A stretch of 64,000 bases of DNA from Roridomyces roridus (GCA_029378245.1 JARKIF010000006.1:1240001-1304000), one strand, 5' to 3'. Positions 33,889 through 45,860 are shown, numbered from the stretch's first letter. Notes: generated by a model from the letters alone, not told the origin. A program made the numbers and translations.

Positions 33889-34427
33889 GGAGGCAGACGA
33901 GAAGAAACGGTGGGTTAGGGTTAGGGCAATACAGTGCCAAATAGCATCACGCCTTGTCAGCAAACCATCACCACCGTCGCAGCTACTTCCTCAGCCTGCC
34001 ATGGAAGCGCCTTCAATCTTTTTGCCTTTGATTCGGCAGCTTCTTCCAAGTTCCAAAGCCAGCGTGATCCAGCGACGATTCACTGCAGCCTGAGTGCGCA
34101 TGAGCTGATCTTTCCAAATTCCGGTGGCTCTTGCTGGCAACTGACGGATTGAAAGCATCCATGGTCAGGTCAGCTCGGCGCAATAGAATACATATCTGGC
34201 TGGGTTTTCGGAATAAGGTAAGAACTTTCTGTCGAATACCGCTTAACCACTTGGTATTACTCGACCGCCGCGGGGAGATCCGCCACGCACATGAACCTCG
34301 TTCATACACAAACAAAGGTGTAACTTGCGTCAAGGGTCCCGATCCTCGAGGATCGGAATAGAGTACCCCCGTTTCCTTTCCTCATGTATCTGCATTCTTC
34401 AAGGCTGACGGTTGTTCTGTTTGTACC
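33889..34427. other. Upstream flank of SNRNP40 pseudogene 1
   Basis: The first 90 bp, with a short TTAGGGTTAGGG and CAGCAAACCATCACCACC, recur upstream of pseudogene 2 (39310-39380). The remainder holds nothing I recognise. Confidence 0.4.
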
Positions 34428-34545
34428 GCGAGCTGATGTACAACTTACGGTGTGTCCCTTACTTCTTCCCTCTCCCTCTTCCCTCTAACCATGCTGCGAA
34501 TAGAGTGAGCCTCCGAGGTACACGCAAACACCGTTCTCATCGCAA
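34428..34545 (+). pseudogene. Fragment of metacaspase 3' end
   Basis: The fragment shares CGCGAGCTGATG, the intron and the AGAGTGAGCCTC / GAGGTACACGCAAAC exon with 14522-14630 of the metacaspase. It then jumps to sequence matching 14808. It lies immediately upstream of DUF6535 copy 2, as in the parental arrangement, and marks the left edge of the duplicated block. Confidence 0.75.
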
Positions 34546-34797
34546 GAAAACTTCAGCATCCCACGCTGATAGCGATCTTTACTCGGCTGTGAGAATTGGT
34601 CTGCATCTGGGCGGCGCAAGAAATTCGAGACAGTTAGAGAACAAAGGGATTTGTGTGGCAAGGCCCTTCCTTGTGAACAGCAGGAGGCTACTTCAGATAA
34701 TCAAACACTGTTTGACAGTGGAATTTCCAAATATATCCCTACTAAACATGTGCAATGTGGCAGGTCATTACGGCACGTCGGCAGTGGCGTCCTGACA

Positions 34798-34804
34798 TAT
34801 AAAG
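34798..34804 (+). promoter_or_regulatory. TATA box of DUF6535 copy 2
   Basis: TATAAAG lies about 50 bp before the ATG at 34849. Sequence and spacing are the same in copy 1 (about 15060). Confidence 0.5.
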
Positions 34805-34848
34805 AGCCGGAATATGTGACTTCTTGATATCCACCCCACCCCCACCGC

Positions 34849-37800
34849 ATGGAGTCTCACCCTTCTGACAAACAGGCTGGAGATGATTTCCCGCATTTCT
34901 CAAACAGGGGGTGAACTAGCTGACTTGGTCCCTGCTCTTCTTGATGGCTGAATACAATTCTAGATTTTTTGAAGAGCTTCAGAACTGTTTGAAAGCTGTT
35001 ATGCAAGAAAATCAGGAACAGATGAGAAGGTATGTATCCCGTCTGATACTGGGGTGTCTCATTGATGGCCCCAGATTGGTTGAAGACCTCACACCAAAGA
35101 AACCCGTGGTCGACAAGAAGACAGAGTTCTGGAATGCATACAAAGCAGTCTCAGATGAATATGACCGGGAGTATCAACAAAAATATGGGACAGATCTGGA
35201 TACAACCTTGATTTTTGTGTGTCTGCTTGGATGTCTGTCAAATCTTGACACTGATTTGATTTCCACAGGCAGGTTTATTCTCTGCTGTCAGCTCAGCATT
35301 CATCATCCAAATTCAATCTGAGGTCCAAGTACCACACCCCTCAATTACAGTGCTAGTGGCCCAATGCCTACTCTATGTCAGCCTCAGTGCTACCCTCCTG
35401 GCTGCCTTGCTGGCCGTTCTGGGAAAACAATGGTTGATGTACTATTCTTTGGCTGGTGAAAGCAGAGGAACCATTGCAGAACGTGGGCTAGAGAGACAAA
35501 GAAAATTTGATGGTCTCCGCCGGTGGAAATTTGACGCCATCATGCAGTTATTTCCCCTGATGCTGCAATTTGCGCTGCTCATATTTGCTGTTGCTCTCTC
35601 AGTCTATCTATGGACTGTTCACCATGCATTGGCAGTCATTGCCATGATCTTCACAGCAACCGGTGTTATTTCTTACTGTGGTTTTCTTGTATCTGCAGTG
35701 GCCTTTGCAGACTCTCCATTCCAAAGCCCTCTGGCTTATCCCCTGAGGGAACTGTGGAAATTCATTGCTGCTATCCTGGAAAAAGCAGTGCAACTCCAAA
35801 CCTATCAAGAAATTTGGAATAGCATATTGGAAGTAACTGGGGCCTTCTTCCAAGAACAAACCTTGAAATTCAAAAAAGCTTGGACCCATATCCACCCGCA
35901 GTCTATTCTCCCCACAACCAGTGTCCCCTTCACCACAGGATCTCAGGTTGAAGACCAGTTTGTCCTTCCTTGGACTGACCCCCTGGTGCCATCCCCAGAG
36001 GTCGAAGCAGTTTCGTGGATGATTGAAACATCGACAGACCCCAGGATTCTTTCTGTTTGTGCTGCAATTATTGTTGACATTCAGTGGCCGTCTCATGTAG
36101 GAAACCTGAGGTCCCTGATGGCACGATTAAGGGATCACTTTCTACAGTGTGTTCATCACCACACAATTGAACACTTGACCAGAGTCTATGGAATTCGTGA
36201 GACCATGTCATCCTTGGCCACCAATTTTGGGGGGGCATATTGTACTCTGCGTGTGATTGATCCCACAATTGAAGAGATAGAGCACTGGAATAGGCTTCGA
36301 GTGCGATCCGGGGTATTTGAAGCCCCGGAAATACGGAATGTACCGGCAATACGGAATGTACTGGCAATTATAGGTACCGATGTGCCACTAGGCTTTGCAA
36401 AAGGCTTCTCTCCATCTGAATTGTGCTTCACCTCTGATGTGCAAGCTACTGGTTGGATATTCCATGTAGTTCCGTCCTTGTCATTGCGGAGTTCCGTGTT
36501 GAAAGAATTCCTGGAGAGAATTGGGACCAGTATTCATTCTTCCCTAATTGCAGATTTCTTGTTTTGTGTCAACTCATTCCTATCGGACAACTATTCAACG
36601 CCAGAACACATGGTTCGTGTGCACAAGAAGTAGGTGTTGATTCAATTACAGACTCAGGATTGGATCTAACTCTTCTCTAGTGGATTGGAAGGCCCATTGT
36701 TTTTTCAAATCCTCAAGAATTTGAACACACAAGCTGGAAATACTGATATACAGGCTGAAGATGTGCTTTCAATTCTCAGAAACATACTGCAGGTGCTGCA
36801 GCAAGCTCAGCCGGTGTCAGTTATTATTGTGAGACATCATACAGAGCTCACCTGGGTATTTGAAATGTGCCAAACCCTTGCTTCCCAGGAACCAGCAATC
36901 GTGGTGGATTCAATAGATCTCATATGCAGGATATTTAAAGTCATACATATCCATAAGTTGGATACTTCGGAATTTGAAAATGTCATGTTATCTACAGAAC
37001 ATGTTGAGTGGTTATATCAAGCAATAGCTCATGCTCTGCAATGTGAGCAGAAGCAAATGTTGGAGACAGACAGTGTTGTGTTGGATTCTGAGTCAACCGC
37101 TCTCAAACTTACAAGAGCACTTCTCCAGTGTAGAGATGGTCTACATACTAAACCTCCCCGTGAATTATTGAAAATGCTTCTGCAACACTTCTCACCCTGT
37201 GCTACATCCAACTTTTGGAACTGTCTCCAAATTCAATCATTCCTGGATTGTGCAAGCAAGGAAGTATGGTTCCATGATGAGGATGTGCAGTCCATAGCAC
37301 AGCACTTGGATATTTTGCATTTGCTTGGGGAAATGGCAACTGCACATGAATGGTCTAGCATCCGGAATGACTATTACAATATGGGCCAGGATCTGGCAGC
37401 TATGAAAAGTTGGCATCCTTACATCCGTTCAGAGATATTCACATGGTTGAGATTATCGAAACCATTATCCGGCAATCCTTTCTATTCAACAGAGTTGAAA
37501 CATTTCACTTCCACCATCTGGGATGTATGGTACATCAAAAACAGAGAAGTTGAGAGCAATTGGCAGAAACCAAGAGTCCTTGTGTCTACATTGCTGTGTT
37601 CAATCTGGGACTCCTTTGCCTTCACAGGTGAACACCATCTGGATGCTTTGAGCCCACTGGTCAAATCAACCATTTGGGCAGCCATGGAAAACCAACAGCA
37701 ATCCTGGTTTTCAGATGTAGTTCCAGCTGCTGAACTCAGAGAATTGAATTTCTCCTTGGGAACCATGATTTTCACTGCTGCAGAGAAGTCAAGGTCCATA

Positions 37801-37998
37801 CCATTACCAAGCCAACAAAGAAAAGATGATGAAGGACCGGAAACACTTGAAACTCTGCTGCAGGATCTAGCAGAGACAGTTCGTGCATATGAACCACAAG
37901 AAGATGATGATGACCACTGGACTCAAGTCTGGCAACAATTCAGAGTCAGATTGACTCTCTGGAACATCCACAATAATTTTGAAATGTGTAGTTTGTAG
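34849..37998 (+). CDS. DUF6535 domain membrane protein, copy 2
   Basis: Exons are 34849-34910, 34964-35216, 35269-36629 and 36681-37998 (997 aa, frame continuous). It has the same exon structure as copy 1, with exons 1 and 2 equal in length. The DUF6535 core, the membrane helices and the long helical C-terminal region are all present and open, so it is likely functional. It diverges from copy 1 in the N-terminal tail and in the stretches around 35700-36140 and 37160-37500, but is nearly identical across 36144-37158. The biochemical role is unknown. Confidence 0.85.
36144..37158 (+). repeat. Near-identical tract shared with 16408-17422
   Basis: Partner of the tract described in copy 1. It has equal length (1015 bp), spans the third intron, and has abrupt edges. 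Confidence 0.7.
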
Positions 37999-38888
37999 CC
38001 TGCTAGCAATGAAGGTGGTTTTCCCCTCAATTGAAGTGTCCTTTATCTTAGACTAAGATTCCTACAACTATGTTTATTCATGTGCCGGCTGATCAAAGTA
38101 GTTCACGCAAGTGGTGTGGTGTGCCCCGTCTTGTGAGTAGCTCCACAAAGATTGTCCCTCATGCATGAAGGGGAGGAGTTGTCTACCGTTACATTGGGTG
38201 CAAATAGCCAAGAAGAACAAGCACGCAAGTGGGATCCAACGTGTCGTCAGGGATTCGAACCACTGGAGCAGATCTGATTAATTGATTCAACCTAGGTGCA
38301 ATAATCATGACTCCGGAACCTGGGTTTAATCTCATTCCAGTGGGTGTGCTTTGAATTCGGATCGCCGGGATGGTACGTATTCTTATACTCGGTATTCGTT
38401 TGACACAGAGGCTAGGAGCGTGAAAGAAGAAATCAATTTCGGCATCTACGTACAACAAACGACATGTACTTACTCGACTCGACACGCCACCCACCGCCCG
38501 CCGGACCTATCAACGACAGGAATCAACCCTATATGACCCGGTAAGCCTATCTTGTAGACGAACGCACGCGGATACTTCCATGGGGATTTGAGGACTCGAC
38601 GGCGGCACCTATAGAGACTGCGTGGAGGGAAGGGAGGTCGTGCCGGTACATAGGCCGAGATACGCAGTGCCGAGGGATGAGGCGAACAGGGTAGCGGCGG
38701 TACCAGTAGACACGACGAGATAGGTAGACGTGGGGACGTAGCGGAGGACGGACGAGTTGGGTTGGTCGTGTAGCTCATCGGAGAGCGGAGCAGGCAGGTT
38801 GAGCACAGTCTAGGAGAGGTGATGGTGGGTGCGAATGGGGAGAAAGGCGGGATGGCGGCGACGGCGTCGTTAGAGTGGATGCGAACGG
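37999..38888. other. Intergenic region after DUF6535 copy 2
   Basis: A tRNA-like B box (minus) lies at 38251-38261. A GC-rich minus-strand stretch (38560-38880) is open in two frames and could be a gene relic, but it shows no domain I know. Confidence 0.35.
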
Positions 38889-39290
38889 CTAAGGCGGTGA
38901 ACCTGGCCTAGATCTCTCAGCCGTTCGGGGAGAGCGAGAGCGAGGTGGACGTGTCCGTGTGTCCGGTGAGCATCGACAGCTGGGTCCCCTTGCGAAGGTC
39001 GTAGATGTGGATCTCGTTGTCGAGTGCTGCGGGGTAGACACTCGCACCGTCGCAGCTATATGATTCTTCCCACCGTCCTCGCCACCATCCCAGACACGTA
39101 CCGTCCCGTCGTCGGATCCCGTGACAACGAGCTCCGTCCCGCTACCCCCGCTGGTGCGCTGGACGGTGCGGATGAGGCCCTTGCTCTTGTCTCCACTCGA
39201 GGAAATGGCAATCTGGTTAGACGGTGGCGGCGTCGCCTTGGCGCGTTTGATGACGGCCCCGCCAGAGGGCGAGCCTGGTCGTTTGGACAT
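38889..39290 (-). pseudogene. SNRNP40-like WD40 protein, pseudogene 2 (internally deleted)
   Basis: It begins MSKRPGSPSGG and runs to RTVQRTS, then jumps directly to GGSGTELV and GSDDGTVRVWDGGEDGG. About 110 residues and two introns of the parental gene are lost at that join. A second deletion follows, after which the LDNEIHIYDLRKG and LTGHTDT repeat is recognisable in another frame. Its 5' flank matches that of pseudogene 1, so one probably derives from the other. Confidence 0.8.
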
Positions 39291-40140
39291 GGAGGAAGAA
39301 GAGGATGAAACGGTAGGTTAGGGTTAGGGCAATAGAGTGCCAAACAACATCACGCCTTGTCAGCAAACCATCACCACCGCATCGCCAGGTGGGCGCCAGT
39401 GTGCGGCGCTAACCCTGACACTAGTTGCACTGTGCAAATGGGATCTCTGTTGCCAGCGTTGAGTCGTCCAACAGTGTGGGTTTCGTGTGCACTGCGGTTT
39501 TTGCTCCTCGGAGTCCTCGCTCGGGCTCTGGATTCCCGATTCCGACGCCGTTTCGCCTCATCTTATCCGCGAGCACGGCCTCCCACTCGGTCCACGAGAT
39601 CTGAGTGTGAAATCTGACTGTCGGCGCCAGGCGTCCCGCAAGCACGGACTGAGCGGCCCGCCTGGTGAGTCTTCTCGAGTAAGTTCGATTCACGGCGTCG
39701 AATTGCCGCGAGCTAAATGCATGTACAGCAGTCTTGCGGCACGCCCCACACACGGACCGCGCCAGATTCTTCTACAAACGTACGAGCGGGCAGTGTCCGC
39801 CGAGCATGACTCAGTACTTCGGACATGAAATCGATGCCTATCGTTGGAATTCTGGGGCCACAGTCAGCGCAGGGAAGCAGTTCGAGTCCCCGTGGCACCC
39901 GTCTATAGGGCCTACCTGACCAAATGCTGCTCAATACAATTGCCGGCTGGGTTTCACCAATTGCATATGCGTGCTAACAAGACCACGGAATAATCACTTG
40001 CTGATTCTTGACTTGATGGAGACTCAATGTCAGTCCCGTTACCGGCTGCTCCTGCTTGTAATCGACGGGCTTCTCTCGCCGCTTCTCGAAAGTATAAATT
40101 GGCTCGACGGGAGAGTGTTGAAGAATCAACTCAAACCACA
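39291..40140. other. Intergenic region upstream of the secreted-protein gene
   Basis: The first 90 bp match the flank of SNRNP40 pseudogene 1. No gene was recognised. TATAAA at 40093-40098 lies 43-48 bp before the ATG at 40141. Confidence 0.45.
40093..40098 (+). promoter_or_regulatory. TATA box of the small secreted protein gene
   Basis: TATAAA lies 43-48 bp before the ATG at 40141. Confidence 0.5.
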
Positions 40141-40708
40141 ATGCGCTTCAACACTCTCTTCTTCACTGCGCTCGCAGGGTTCATTACTACCGCCGTTGCC
40201 CAGGCTGGATTTTGCCCTGAAGCTGCACGGTTCGGGAATATCGCCGTCTCCCCGTCGACTCTCGCGCCCGGCCAGGTATGTAGAGCATCCCGCCTTTGCC
40301 CCGATACTCTGTTAACCACCCACATTCACTGCAGACCATGACCATAACCACCAACCTCACCTGCGCGGTGGAGCTGGGCGATACGCCCACTTTCCTCGAT
40401 TACTACGTCGATGGTTCGTCGGAGCACAACATCGGCGGCCCCGTCTTGATCGCGCGCCGCACGTACGACGCGTCGACGTCGCCCCCGTTGGACACGTTCA
40501 CAACCACGGTAAGAATCCAAATCATTATTTATTTTCAGCATGTGATTCAAAGTACTTGCGACAGCTTCCCGTGTGGTTCTACATCCAGGACGCGACGTAC
40601 TCTGCACGCGTTGACAACTCCTTCGCCAGGCCTGGTCCTACTGGGGAATCCGTGATCGAGGTGGGAGCTATTTCGACGGCGATTAACATTACTGGGTTGA
40701 CTCAGTGA
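40141..40708 (+). CDS. Small secreted protein of unknown function
   Basis: Exons are 40141-40275, 40335-40508 and 40565-40708 (453 bp, 150 aa). A signal peptide (MRFNTLFFTALAGFITTAVAQA) is followed by FCPEAARFG, TMTITTNLTCAVELG, TFLDYYVDG, GGPVLIARRTYD and a C-terminal SFARPGPTGES / INITGLTQ. It has two Cys and NLT/NIT sequons and looks like a compact beta-rich extracellular domain. Mushroom genomes hold many short secreted proteins of this kind; I know no function. It converges on the cellobiohydrolase gene. Confidence 0.75.
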
Positions 40709-41264
40709 GTGGTGGATTGAAAGTCGGGATTTTTTCTGGGACCTTGTCTGTACTGTTTCGGATGGACCGTATGCAAATTTTGCGAATGCTACTTTCATAA
40801 GGTGCAAAAAATCGCCCGCCACGGATCTATGTCCCTAGGCTCGAGTCGAACGAGTCCACTGGGACAGAATCCGTATAATCAATTACGGTTCTCAGCAGCC
40901 TGGGTATCAGACTTAGACTATACGAGCTCAAAGTCGCACCACAACTGCACTGCCCGCTAAGCAAACTGACAGAGCCGAAGAGCTGGAATCAAACCATGAT
41001 CTTCCATCATCGGCATCGCCTGGGATCTAGGTGTCGGAGGAGTCTGCAAGTGTTTTTTTTTCAAGACTACATGATTGAAGAGTGAGGCTTGCTGGACCCA
41101 CTAACTTTGATATTTCAATGAGAGCGTTTCCAATGAGTCGTGAGCTACAGGGTAATCAAACGGCCAGCCAAGTGGTTATACATTCAAGTCGAAATTACAT
41201 CAAAAGGCGAAATCGTTAAAAGGAATTGTGTAGTGTGCTTTTTTCCACATCTATCCCTCTACGT
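40709..41264. other. Convergent spacer with a tRNA-like island
   Basis: This lies between the secreted-protein and GH7 stop codons. A minus-strand B-box match (GGTTTGATTCC) lies at 40985-40995 within a tRNA-like segment; a weaker one is near 40850. No gene was seen. Confidence 0.4.
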
Positions 41265-43179
41265 TTAAAGGCACTGCGAGTAGACTATCACGTCCAAGAT
41301 CAGCATCTCGCCAAAAAAACAACATTTGAACACTCACAAGCGTTCGAGAAGGTGCAAGTGAACGGGCTCGCGCAGACCGTCGGTCCTGTGTAGGTCTCAC
41401 CTCCGCACTGGCCGAATTCGGGAACGGTCTGGCCGCCAGTGGGAGGGGAGGTCGGGGAGGTGACGGGGGTGGTGGAGGTGCCAGTCGGGTTACCGGGCTG
41501 GGAGCCGGTTGAGCTGAAAGTCGAGCCGATGGGACCGAACTTGATGTTGGAGTAGGTCACAGAGTTGCTTCCTTGTTGGGACTCAACCGTCTATCATGGA
41601 GGATGAGTATGAAGAGAAGATAATAGAAGAAGGCGACGAACCGGGGGATTGCCAGAAGTCGTGGAGCAAGGTCCGCGAGAAACACCGGGTGCAGACGCAC
41701 TGGCGTTGAGCGGGTAGTCGCTGTCGAGCCAGTACATGCCAGCGGCGTAGTCGTCCCAGATGGAGAGAGCCAAAACCATTCCGCGGCTGAGCGACTCGCC
41801 CATGGTCTTGAGACCGCCGAGCGTCTCAAAGTAGTCAACATCACCGACAAAGCTCTTTTGCTGCTCGCAGAACGCATCCGTAATGCCGTTGACGGCGGGC
41901 GAGACACCAGCAAGTTTGGTGAACGAGTTGTCGATGACCTTGCCGTTCTGAACGTAGAGCCGGTTGATCGCCGAGAGAGTGCCGGTGCTCGTGCCGTCGG
42001 AAGAAACGAACTGAGTGACAACGGTGACGGGCTGGTTCGTGTCGACCGTGAGGCCGGGACCAAGGAAGGTCTGGTTGCCCATGCGCCACGAGTTGAAGTC
42101 GCAGCCGTCGTGGTCGCAGAGACTCTCGTCACGGGAAGCGCCCGCGCCGCAGGCAGTGCCGGTGCAAGAAGTCTGGCCGACGACCGAGCAGGGGTGGGGC
42201 TAAATATCCAATATAAGATCGCAGAAAGAAAGATGAAATTGAGGGCACTCACAGTGTATGCTGCAGCGTTCTTGTTGGCCTCCCAGATATCCATCTCATT
42301 GCAGCAGGTACCCATGTTTCCTGTACCGGTGTTGGCATTGTTGCTGTCGGGCGTCCACCCTTCGATGTTGGCCATGCCGTTGATGAACTTGATGTCCTGC
42401 GGGCACTGCGAGTCGCAGTATCCGACACCGTATTGCGCACCGGCTAGGTTGGTAGGGAAGCGAGCCTTTCCACCGTCGGCGTCCATCTCTGCGACACAAA
42501 TATCAGCGAAAGAACACTGGCCGATACGAAGAAAGTCGCACCAGAGAGGTACAAGGCGCCGTTGATTCCACAGCCGAGGTTGCTCATATCAACAGTGAAC
42601 GTGAACTCTGTGGCGAAATGAGCACGTGTTGAGAGTTGATGAAACACAACCCACCCTGGTTGATGAGCTGGAACATCTGATACTCGGTGTTGCTCGCCAT
42701 CAAGTACACACGACTTCCAACATTCGAACCGGTGACAAAGTCAAGCTTGAGCGAGTTTCCGGACGTGGTGATACCGTAAGTGCCGGAGTAGTCGGCACCA
42801 TCGAGGGCGCAGTTGGCCGCGCAGGTAGCCGGGTCAGGGCAAAGCGTAGCGTCCTGTTCCGCGTTAGCGAGTGATTGGATTCATTCAGAAAGCTTGCGCA
42901 CCCAGGTGTTACCAGTGTAGCAGTTGGTGGTGTCCTTGGTCGAGTGGAGCCAGCGCCAGTTGCTGTCAAGCACTACCGCAGTGTTGAGAGTCGTGCAGCT
43001 ACCACCGGCAGCGCAGGATTGGATGGGGAGCGGAGGGTGTACTGTTACAACCAAGTTAGGCAAGCGCTTCAGGGCCCCACGAAAAAATCCCACGAACCCT
43101 CGGCGACTTGGGTGCCGATCTGCTGGCCGTATGTCACGGCGAGCAAGCACAAAGAAACAAGAGCAGCGGTCGGGAACAT
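41265..43179 (-). CDS. GH7 cellobiohydrolase with C-terminal CBM1
   Basis: Secreted reducing-end cellobiohydrolase that releases cellobiose from crystalline cellulose. Eight exons: 43179-43098, 43041-42902, 42853-42655, 42607-42542, 42488-42253, 42199-41642, 41590-41338 and 41284-41265 (1554 bp, 517 aa). A signal peptide ([18 protein letters not shown]) leads to [14 protein letters not shown]7 hallmarks follow: [46 protein letters not shown], and the catalytic EMDIWE (nucleophile E227, D229, acid/base E232). The exo-loop segment [18 protein letters not shown] and [12 protein letters not shown] close the catalytic domain. A Ser/Thr/Pro/Gly linker leads to the CBM1 ([19 protein letters not shown], ending FYSQCL). 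All introns are 47-56 bp. No lesion was seen. Confidence 0.95.
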
Positions 43180-45047
43180 TGCGAAATGCCAAGCTGAAAG
43201 CCAAGTCAGCGGAGTTCAACCGTCGTGGGCACAAGGTCGTACTGAGACGAATGCCAAGGACGAAAAGTGTCTGGGACAGCAAATTATCAGATTTTTCACC
43301 GATTCAACTGGAAGAGTGCGTACGAGCTCAGGAGAGACGCCGAGTAGAGTTGGTGAACTGGCTGAAAGTCACTCGGTCAGCCACCTTTTATATGATACCA
43401 CGAGAGTCTTTTACATACGCAAAGTACCCGGGGGCGGCAAGGAATTGCACTCGGACTGGTGGATATTTGTCGGCTGCATCGATTCATATTCCGCGCGCCC
43501 GTGGCTCAAAGCACGGGACCAGCCTAGGAGGCACGGGCACAACGCCAGTCTGGATTTTTGTCGGCATCAGCAACTGACATTCGGTGAATCCCCGGCACGG
43601 AAAATTTATTGATTTTTGCGTGGAGCTAAAAAGACTAAAAGAAGTAGGTCGTCTTTTTTGCGCGTTGTCCACGTTAAGAATAGGACGGCACAGCTGGCAG
43701 GAACTCGAACACCACTGAGAGACAGTGATCGTTGGATAGGACGCGGAGAATATTTCGGATGGAGGATTGTTGAAGAAAGACTTGCATGGCGGCCGAGAGA
43801 CAGCGAGACGAGCGACATTTGGTGATATTGATACCGAGTCACAAGCAAGGACCCGGGTGTGTAGAGAAACGCGCGCGTGGTACAAGTTCGTCGTCCAAAG
43901 TCCTCGTCCCAGCAAGTTCCGTCCGAAGACGGAAAGAAAAGCACCGAAATGAATCTCCAGAAGACATGGCGAGCCGCCCTACAAACGCGCTGACAATCCA
44001 AAGGCGCAATGAACTCGGACGTAGTAGTGCGTCCGCCGTCCAGGAATTCATCACCACGCGAGCTTGCGAGTTCCGGGTCGGTAGAGAGGACATGGACATC
44101 AAGTCCGAAATGAGTGTTCTGCCGCCGGCAGATGTGCAGGAATAGCCCATGAATCCCAGAGAGCTATTATGGTATCGTTCCTCAGTGAGCCGAGACTACG
44201 GTACGGGAGGGCATGGGTGCGTCCCGTGCCCAGAGGAAGGCGCACTGGCGGGACCTAAGCACCGTCAGGTCACGGGCGTTCCATAGAGAATCTGCACGAC
44301 GTACCTCGGAGCAAGACAAGACACGAACGCGCAGCTGAACACCCTCCAATTCCTGAGTACTGCAGCTTGCGGCCCAACGACAAATTTACACACATGGGAT
44401 GTAACGCCACACCTCGAGCTGTGGCAACAGCCCTAGCACACGGCTCTCATGTCCGCGAACCCCGTGACGACTCGGATCGAGTAGCCAGTGAGGTCATTCA
44501 AGGAAGTCCGGTCTGGCGACGGCGGCGGCAAAACGATGGGGATTTGTGGGAGGGGTGGGAACGAGGGGAGAGGAAAACGCAAGGTCTTGATGAAAGGAGC
44601 ATGTCCGAGATCATCGGATCATCTGTCAAAACCACGCTTTCTCTTTCGAGTCATCGTTTCTCTTGCCCTTTCTCCGACTTGGCCTGGGCACTGGCCGATT
44701 CTGAAGCTGCGGGTGGAGGAATCCGTGCTCGCTTCGGCCTTTCTGTCACCGACTCAATTCCGCTGAGACCCGACTCGCGCTATGCACCTGCTTGCTCCGT
44801 TTCAAGGCGACACTTCAAAGCTTCAGGTCCTGCTGGTATGTTTTTCCTCGCTCCTTGACATCCAAGCGTGTGCAACACTGCATCGCAGAAATTCACCTGT
44901 GGGCGCGCTTGGCCCAATCGAGGCCCAATGTTCCCCAAAAATGGTCAAAGCACGTCGTTGCGTTGTCCGTCGGTGTCTTGCACACAGGGACAAGCGCTAT
45001 AGTATAAAAGGACCTCGTTCTTCGACGGCAACCCTCCGTTCCTCAGC
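43180..45047. other. Divergent region between GH7 and the proline-rich gene
   Basis: A TATAAAA on the minus strand at about 43385-43392 lies some 200 bp before the GH7 ATG and may be its TATA box, with a long 5' UTR. TATAAAA at 45003-45009 lies 39-45 bp before the next plus-strand ATG. Open frames here lack family signatures. Confidence 0.4.
45003..45009 (+). promoter_or_regulatory. TATA box of the proline-rich protein gene
   Basis: TATAAAA lies 39-45 bp before the ATG at 45048. Confidence 0.5.
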
Positions 45048-45860
45048 ATGTCCTTCTCCGAGAGCCCTTCCCTCTCATACGACGACGACGATGCCGCAAC
45101 ACTCACCACAGACACCCCGCCTACCTCTCCGGACGGCTCGCTCAAGGGGTTTGATGCACCATCTCACCCGACGCCGACTCGAGCACCCGCCACCGTTGAC
45201 TTCATCTCCGATGGTGGCATGGAACTCGACATGTCGCACTTTGGTTTAACACCTTGCTCCAGTCCAATAGGACCTCGCATCTTCCCCATGCCACCACCCC
45301 TCTCCTCTCCCCCTCTAGTCAAGAACCGGCGCTACGCCTCGAGCCTCAAGTCCCTATACACGGGAACAGGCACAGGCACGAGCCTCCGTACCAACATCGC
45401 ACCTGTGGTCCCCGTGCAGCTCGTTCGTCGCGGGACACCACCACCACCGACACCGCCACCTACGAAACCGCGGCGTGCGTTTTCTTTCTGCGCTTTGTCT
45501 GGGTTGTTTCGTCGCCCGACAGCGAATGCTGTGGATTTTCACAATATGCCACCGATGAATCCGACTTGGGCGGTACATACCTATCCTCCACCACCGGTGC
45601 CTGTGCGGAAGCGTGCGCTCAGTATCCGTTCCTTCCGATCCACAAAATCAAAGGGCAAGGCGCCCCTTGGAATCGAGAACATCGGCACTCCACCTGTGCC
45701 CGTGCGAGGTGCCCGTGTAGCCGTGCACTCGTTCTCCGGCTATCTCTCCGACTACGAGGAAACTGACACGGAGGTTCGTGCTATTGAGCGCGAGGCTTTG
45801 GAGAGAAGCGAATATTGGAACGCATCACGATTTCCCGATCCGGAAATTGACCAACTTTGA
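45048..45860 (+). CDS. Proline-rich low-complexity protein
   Basis: Single exon, 270 aa. It starts MSFSESPSLSYDDDD. Pro-rich runs (PPPPTPPPTKP, YPPPPVPVRKR), basic Ser-rich stretches (LSIRSFRSTKSKGK) and a conserved-looking end (ERSEYWNASRFPDPEIDQL) are present. There is no signal peptide or membrane segment, so it is probably an intrinsically disordered intracellular protein. The YWNAS-F-DPEIDQ end recurs on the minus strand near 46680, which argues that this is a real coding family. Function unknown. Confidence 0.65.
   Translation: MSFSESPSLSYDDDDAATLTTDTPPTSPDGSLKGFDAPSHPTPTRAPATVDFISDGGMELDMSHFGLTPCSSPIGPRIFPMPPPLSSPPLVKNRRYASSLKSLYTGTGTGTSLRTNIAPVVPVQLVRRGTPPPPTPPPTKPRRAFSFCALSGLFRRPTANAVDFHNMPPMNPTWAVHTYPPPPVPVRKRALSIRSFRSTKSKGKAPLGIENIGTPPVPVRGARVAVHSFSGYLSDYEETDTEVRAIEREALERSEYWNASRFPDPEIDQL

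Noticed and set aside
33910..33930. TTAGGGTTAGGG telomere-like motif (also near 39320)
   Set aside because: Only two units, located in the 5' flank of both SNRNP40 pseudogenes; not a telomere or a relic array.
41858..43612. Long plus-strand open frames (235 and 245 codons)
   Set aside because: They are antisense to the GH7 exons or its upstream region and mirror the GC-rich third positions of the real gene.
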